From Ipomoea triloba (lineage: Eukaryota; Streptophyta; Magnoliopsida; Solanales; Convolvulaceae): 64,000 nucleotides of DNA. The stretch is from assembly GCF_003576645.1 (NCBI RefSeq), contig NC_044929.1, positions 4,432,753-4,496,752 of the forward strand. The letters run 5' to 3'. Below the pieces are notes generated by a model, which searched no databases, was not told the DNA's origin, and saw nothing but the letters and a program-made list of their open reading frames with translations. This document shows, in pieces, positions 59,421 to 64,000 of the stretch (position 1 is the first letter of the stretch; the number at the start of each line of letters is the position of its first letter). The position numbers and the translations under genes are program-made.

Positions 59421-60447
59421 TCAAGGATCCTCAAGACTCATTCTTTTCTAAACTTTCTTGGCCCACTTGGGCAGTAATGAGGTGCCGAAAAGGCTCTCGT
59501 CAAACTTAATTTTTTTTTAATAGTAACCAAGGGCGTTTTCGGGAATTTTTATTTTTATAAACTTTAAGGATCCTCAAGACTCATTCTTTTCTAAACTTTC
59601 TCTACCCACTTGTGCAGAAATGAGAGGCCGAAAAGGCTCCTCAAACTTAAGTTTTTATTTTTAATAGTAACCAAGGGCGTTTTGGAAAAAATTTTATTTT
59701 TATAAACTTTAAGGATCCTCAAGGCTCATTCTTTTCTAAACTTTCTTTGCCCACTTGGGCAGCAATGAAGGGCCGAAAAGGCTCCTCAAACTTAAGTTTT
59801 TTTTTTTAATAGTAACCAAGGGCGTTTTAGGGAAAATTTTTATTTTTATAAACTTTAGGGATACTCAAGACTCATTCTTTTCTAAACTTTCTCTGCCCAC
59901 TTGTGCAGCAATGAGGGCCGTAAAGGCTCGTCAAACTTAAGTTTTTATTTTTAATAGTAACCAAGGGCGTTTTGGGAAAAAAATTTTATTTTTATAAACT
60001 TTAAGAATCCTCAAGGCTCATTCTTTTCTAAACTTTGTTTGTCCACTTGGGCAATAATAAGGGGCCGAAAAGGCTCCTCAAACTTAAGTTTCTTTTTTCT
60101 AATAGTAACCAAGGGCTTTTTGGTGAAAAATTATATTTTTAGAAACTTTAAGGATCCTCAAAGATCATTCTTTTCTAAACTTTCTTTGCCTACTTGGGCA
60201 GTAATGAGGGCCGAAAAGGCTCCTCAAACTGAAGTTTTTTTTTAAAAAAGTAACCAAGGGCGTTTTGGGAAAAAAAATTTATTTTTATAAACTTTAAGGA
60301 TTCTCAAGGATCATTCTTTTCTCAACTTTCTTTTCCCACTTAGCAGTTATGAGGGGCCGAAAAGGATTCTCAAACTTAAGTTTTTTGTTTAATAGTTACC
60401 ATGGGTGTTTTGGTGAAAATTTTTATTTTTATAAACTTTAAGGATCC

Positions 60448-60536
60448 TCAAGGTTCATTCTTTTCTAAACTTTCTTTGCCACTTGCGCAGTAAGGTTCAT
60501 TCTTTTCTAAACTTTCTTTGCCACTTGCGCAGTAAT
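60448..60536 (+). repeat. 42-bp ladder, one step
   Basis: AGGTTCATTCTTTTCTAAAC recurs at 60451 and 60493. The paralogous position near 57.11 kb has the segment once. Confidence 0.92.
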
Positions 60537-60627
60537 GAACTAGGGGCCGAAAAGTCTACTCAAACTTAAGTTGTTTTTTAAATAGTAAGCAAGGGCGTTT
60601 TGGGGAAAATTATTATTTTTATAAACT

Positions 60628-60716
60628 TTAAGGATACCCAAATCTCATTCTTTTCTAAACTTTCTTTGCTTAAGGATACCCAAATCTCATTCTTTTCTAA
60701 ACTTTCTTTGCCCACT
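60628..60716 (+). repeat. 42-bp ladder, one step
   Basis: AGGATACCCAAATCTCATTC recurs at 60631 and 60673. The paralogous position near 57.25 kb has the segment once. Confidence 0.92.
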
Positions 60717-61204
60717 TGGGCAGTGATGAGAGGCCGAAAAGGCTCCTCAAACTTAAGTTTTTTTTTTCTAATAGTAACTAATGGCGTTTTGGGGAAAAAT
60801 TATATTTTTAGAAACTTTAAGGATCCTCAAAGATCATTCTTTTCTAAACTTTCTTTGCCTACTTGGGTAGTAATGAGTGCCGAAAAGGCTCCTCAAACTG
60901 AAGTTTTTTTTTTTTTTAAAGTAACCAATGGCGGTTTGGGAAAAAAATTTATTTTTATAAACTTTAAGGATTCTCAAGGATCATTCTTTTCTAAACATTC
61001 TTTTCCCACTTGGGCAGTTATAAGGGGCCGAAAAGGTTTCTCAAACTTAAGTTTTTTTTAATAGAAACCAATGGCGTTTTGGGAAAAAAAAATTATTTTT
61101 ATAAATTTTAACGATCCTCAAGGCTCATTGTTTTCTAAACTTTCTTTGCCCACTTGAGCCGTAATGAGGGCGAAAAAGCTATTCAAACTTAAGTTTTTTT
61201 TTTT

Positions 61205-61300
61205 AAAGTAACCAAGGACGTTTTGGGAAAAAAAAATTTATTTTTAAAANTTTTTTTTTTTAAAGTAACCAAGGGCGTTTTGGGAAAAAATTTAATTTTA
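61205..61300. other. Single-N assembly join at 61250
   Basis: One N at 61250 separates a monomer end (TATTTTTAAAA) from a restart in the T tract (TTTTTTTAAAGTAACC), so the phase steps back. The flanks are similar but not identical (CCAAGGACG before, CCAAGGGCG after). This join may therefore link two different monomers. Confidence 0.75.
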
Positions 61301-62699
61301 CAATTTTAAGAAACCTCAAGCATCATTCTTTTCTAAACTTTCTTTGCCCACTTGGGCAGTAATGGGAGGCCGAAAATGCTCTTCAAACTTAAGTTTTTTT
61401 TTTAATACTAACCAAGGGCATTTTGGGGAAAAAATTTTATTTTTTTAAACTTTATGGATCCTCAAGGCTCATTGTTTTCTAAACTTTCTTTGCCAATTGG
61501 GCAGTAATGAGAGACGAAAAGGCCACTCAAACTTAAGTTTTTTTTAAAAGTAACCAAGGGCGTTTTGGGAAAAAAATTTATTTTTAAAAACTTTAAGGAT
61601 CCTCAAGCATCATTCTTTTCTAAACTTTCTTTGCCCACATGGGCGCAGTAATGAGATGCCGAAAAGGCTGCTCAAACTTAAGTCTTTTTTTTTCTAATAG
61701 TAACCAAGGGCGTTTTTGGGAAAAATTGTATTTATAGAAACTTTAAGGATGCTCAAAGATCATTCTTTTCTAAACTTTCTTTGTCTACTTGGGCAGTAAT
61801 GAGGGCCGAAAAGGCTCCTCAAACTGAAGTTTTTTTAAAAAAAAAAGTAACCAAGGGCGTTTTGGAAAAAAAAATTTATTTTTATAAACTTTAAGGATTC
61901 TAAAGGATCATTCTTTTCTAAACTTTCTTTTCCCACTTGGGCAGTTATGGGGGGTCAAAAAGGCTTCTCGAACTTAAGTTTTTTTTTTTAATAGAAACCA
62001 AGGGCGTTTTGGGGAAAAATTTTTATTTTTATAAACTTTAAGGATTCTCAAGGCTCATTCTTTTCTAAACTTTCTTTGCCCACTTGGGAAGTAATGGGAG
62101 GCCGAAAATGCTCTTCAAACTTAAGTTTTTTTTTTAATAGTAACCAAGGACGTTTTTCGGAAAGTTTTTATTTTTATAAACTTTAAGGATCCTCAAGACT
62201 CATTCTTTTCTAAACTTTATTTGCCCACTTGTGCAGTAATGATGAACTGAAAGAGCTCTTCAAACTTAAGTTTTTTTTTTAATAGTAACCAAGGACGTTT
62301 TGGAGAAAATTTTTATTTTTATAAACTTTAAGGATTCTCAAGGCTCATTCTTTTCTAAACTTTCATTGCCCACTTGGGCAGTAATGAGGGGCCGAAAAGG
62401 CTCTTCAAACTGAAGTTTTTTTTTTAATAGTAACCAAGGACGTTTTGGAGAAAATTTTTATTTTTATAAACTTTAAGGATTCTCAAGGCTCATTCTTTTC
62501 TAAACTTTCATTGCCCACTTGGGCAGTAATGAGGGGCCGAAAAGGCTCTTCAAACTGAAGTTTTTTTTTTTAATAGTAACCAATGACGTTTTGGGAAAAA
62601 AATTTTATTTTTATAAACTTTAAGAATCCTCAAGGCTCATTCTTTTCTAAACTTTGTTTGTCCACTTGGGCAATAATAAGGGGCCGAAAAGGCTCCTCA

Positions 62700-64000
62700 A
62701 ACTTAAGTTTTTTTTTTTAATTGTAACCAAGGACGTTTTTCGGAAAGTTTTTATTTTTATAAACTTTAAGGATCTTCAAGGCTCATTCTTTTCTAAACTT
62801 TCTTTGCCCACTTGGGCAGTGATGAGAGGCCGAAAAGGCTCCTCAAACTTAAGTTTTTTTTTTTAATTGTAACCAAGGACGTTTTTCGGAAAGTTTTTAT
62901 TTTTATAAACTTTAAGGATCTTCAAGGCTCATTCTTTTCTAAACTTTCTTTGCCCACTTGGGCAGTGATGAGAGGCCGAAAAGGCTCCTCAAACTTAAGT
63001 TTTTTTTTTTAATTGTAACCAAGGACGTTTTTCGGAAAGTTTTTATTTTTATAAACTTTAAGGATCTTCAAGGCTCATTCTTTTCTAAACTTTCTTTGCC
63101 CACTTGGGCAGTGATGAGAGGCCGAAAAGGCTCCTCAAACTTAAGTTTTTTTTTTTAATTGTAACCAAGGACGTTTTTCGGAAAGTTTTTATTTTTATAA
63201 ACTTTAAGGATCTTCAAGGCTCATTCTTTTCTAAACTTTCTTTGCCCACTTGGGCAGTGATGAGAGGCCGAAAAGGCTCCTCAAACTTAAGTTTTTTTTT
63301 TTAATTGTAACCAAGGACGTTTTTCGGAAAGTTTTTATTTTTATAAACTTTAAGGATCTTCAAGGCTCATTCTTTTCTAAACTTTCTTTGCCCACTTGGG
63401 CAGTGATGAGAGGCCGAAAAGGCTCCTCAAACTTAAGTTTTTTTTTTTAATTGTAACCAAGGACGTTTTTCGGAAAGTTTTTATTTTTATAAACTTTAAG
63501 GATCTTCAAGGCTCATTCTTTTCTAAACTTTCTTTGCCCACTTGGGCAGTGATGAGAGGCCGAAAAGGCTCCTCAAACTTAAGTTTTTTTTTTTAATTGT
63601 AACCAAGGACGTTTTTCGGAAAGTTTTTATTTTTATAAACTTTAAGGATCTTCAAGGCTCATTCTTTTCTAAACTTTCTTTGCCCACTTGGGCAGTGATG
63701 AGAGGCCGAAAAGGCTCCTCAAACTTAAGTTTTTTTTTTTAATTGTAACCAAGGACGTTTTTCGGAAAGTTTTTATTTTTATAAACTTTAAGGATCTTCA
63801 AGGCTCATTCTTTTCTAAACTTTCTTTGCCCACTTGGGCAGTGATGAGAGGCCGAAAAGGCTCCTCAAACTTAAGTTTTTTTTTTTAATTGTAACCAAGG
63901 ACGTTTTTCGGAAAGTTTTTATTTTTATAAACTTTAAGGATCTTCAAGGCTCATTCTTTTCTAAACTTTCTTTGCCCACTTGGGCAGTGATGAGAGGCCG
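62700..64000 (+). repeat. Homogenised block: nine 146-bp units running off the window
   Basis: CCAAGGACGTTTTTCGGAAA recurs with GG at 62731, 62877, 63023, 63169, 63315, 63461, 63607, 63753 and 63899, spaced exactly 146. The later units appear identical and share GGCAGTGATGAGAGGCC and GGATCTTCAAGG. The block continues to the last base, so its true size is unknown. Confidence 0.93.

Larger units (their letters stand above)
59970..61225 (+). repeat. 1.2-kb segmental duplication, copy 2
   Basis: This is the paralogue of 56.62-57.84 kb. The offset is 3343 before the ladder at 60.45 kb and 3385 after it, the difference being exactly one 42-bp step. A second step follows at 60.63 kb. The copy ends close to the single N at 61250. 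Confidence 0.82.
1..64000 (+). repeat. Tandem satellite DNA array, ~145-bp monomer, fills the window
   Basis: The same motif series recurs every 142-149 bases from the first to the last base: AAGGATCCTCAAG, TTTTCTAAACTTT, GCCCACTTGGGC, AGTAATGAG, GGCCGAAAAGGCT, AAACTTAAG, a T tract, then GTAACCAAGGGCG and TTTTGGG. All copies have the same orientation and no unique DNA interrupts them. Much of the length variation sits in the T tract after CTTAAG. A monomer close to 145 bp, one nucleosome core length, is typical of eukaryotic centromeric or heterochromatic satellites. That location is inference; no centromere-protein binding motif such as a CENP-B box was recognised. I do not recognise the family. 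No promoter, RNA gene or coding sequence is supported anywhere in the array. Confidence 0.97.
40451..64000 (+). repeat. More divergent part of the array
   Basis: From about 40.45 kb the monomers carry many more private substitutions and a different set of variants: AATAGAAACCAAGGGCG instead of AATAGTAACC, GGGCAGTTATAAGG instead of GGGCAGTAATGAGG, GACTTCTCAAAC instead of GGCTCCTCAAAC, TTGAATACTAACCAAGGCC, and a short CTAG-containing insertion before GGGGCCGAAAAG near 57.15, 58.46, 58.88 and 60.54 kb. Orientation and period are unchanged. Divergent monomers of this kind are typical of older or less recently homogenised array sections. A recently homogenised block of 146-bp units restarts at about 62.7 kb. 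Confidence 0.75.

Noticed and set aside
62700..64000. Series of identical small genes starting every 146 bp
   Set aside because: Each 66-residue frame is the same satellite unit read from a GTGATGAG-derived ATG; the frames overlap and carry no gene-like features.
1..64000. CENP-B box or other known centromere motif
   Set aside because: I looked for the conserved CENP-B box pattern in the monomer and did not see it on either strand.
1..64000. Assignment to a named satellite family or species
   Set aside because: I do not recognise the consensus. A search against satellite and genome databases would be needed; naming a taxon from memory would be a guess.

Overview
The whole window is one tandem satellite array: a single A+T-rich repeat family with monomers of about 142-149 bp, all in the same orientation. 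A consensus-like monomer that I counted by hand has about 35% G+C. I found no protein-coding gene, RNA gene, transposon, CRISPR array or unique spacer DNA. The family, its near-nucleosomal length and its higher-order organisation point to a eukaryotic chromosome, in a centromeric, pericentromeric or heterochromatic block. I do not recognise the family, so I cannot name the organism or say plant versus animal. The open frames of 60-280 codons are read-throughs of the repeat.

One monomer, read from a convenient phase, contains in order: AAACTTTAAGGATCCTCAAG (often with a BamHI site); CTCATTCTTTTCTAAACTTT; a dyad GCCCACTTGGGC or the perfect palindrome GCCCAATTGGGC; AGTAATGAG; a hairpin-forming GGCC-GAAAA-GGCT element; the palindrome AAACTTAAGTTT running into a T tract; AATAGTAACCAAGGGCG; TTTTGGG; and an A5T5 / ATTTTTATA tail.

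Layout. Positions 1-40.4 kb hold a relatively homogeneous part in which at least eight monomer types recur. At 14.3-16.8 kb they form a clear 8-monomer higher-order repeat of about 1.16 kb, present twice in a row. Fragments of that order recur elsewhere. Positions 40.45-62.6 kb hold a more divergent part. Several blocks consist of copies that look identical, each with its own period: 145 bp x4 (9.4 kb), 142 bp x8 (29.4 kb), 143 bp x5 (32.5 kb), 144 bp x17 (35.9 kb), 147 bp x5 (39.5 kb) and 146 bp x9 (62.7 kb to the window end).

The most unusual signal is a set of at least 47 local tandem duplications at 21 loci. Every one I measured is exactly 42 bp, although the breakpoints fall at many different phases of the monomer. 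Paralogous copies elsewhere in the window usually lack them. Two of the loci lie exactly where a repeated contig end was joined with N. The simplest reading is an assembly artefact (sequence pieces with a fixed 42-bp overlap joined without trimming), not biology. There is also a 210-base N gap and five single-N joins; at most of these the flanking sequence is repeated. Fine structure and copy number here should be treated with caution.
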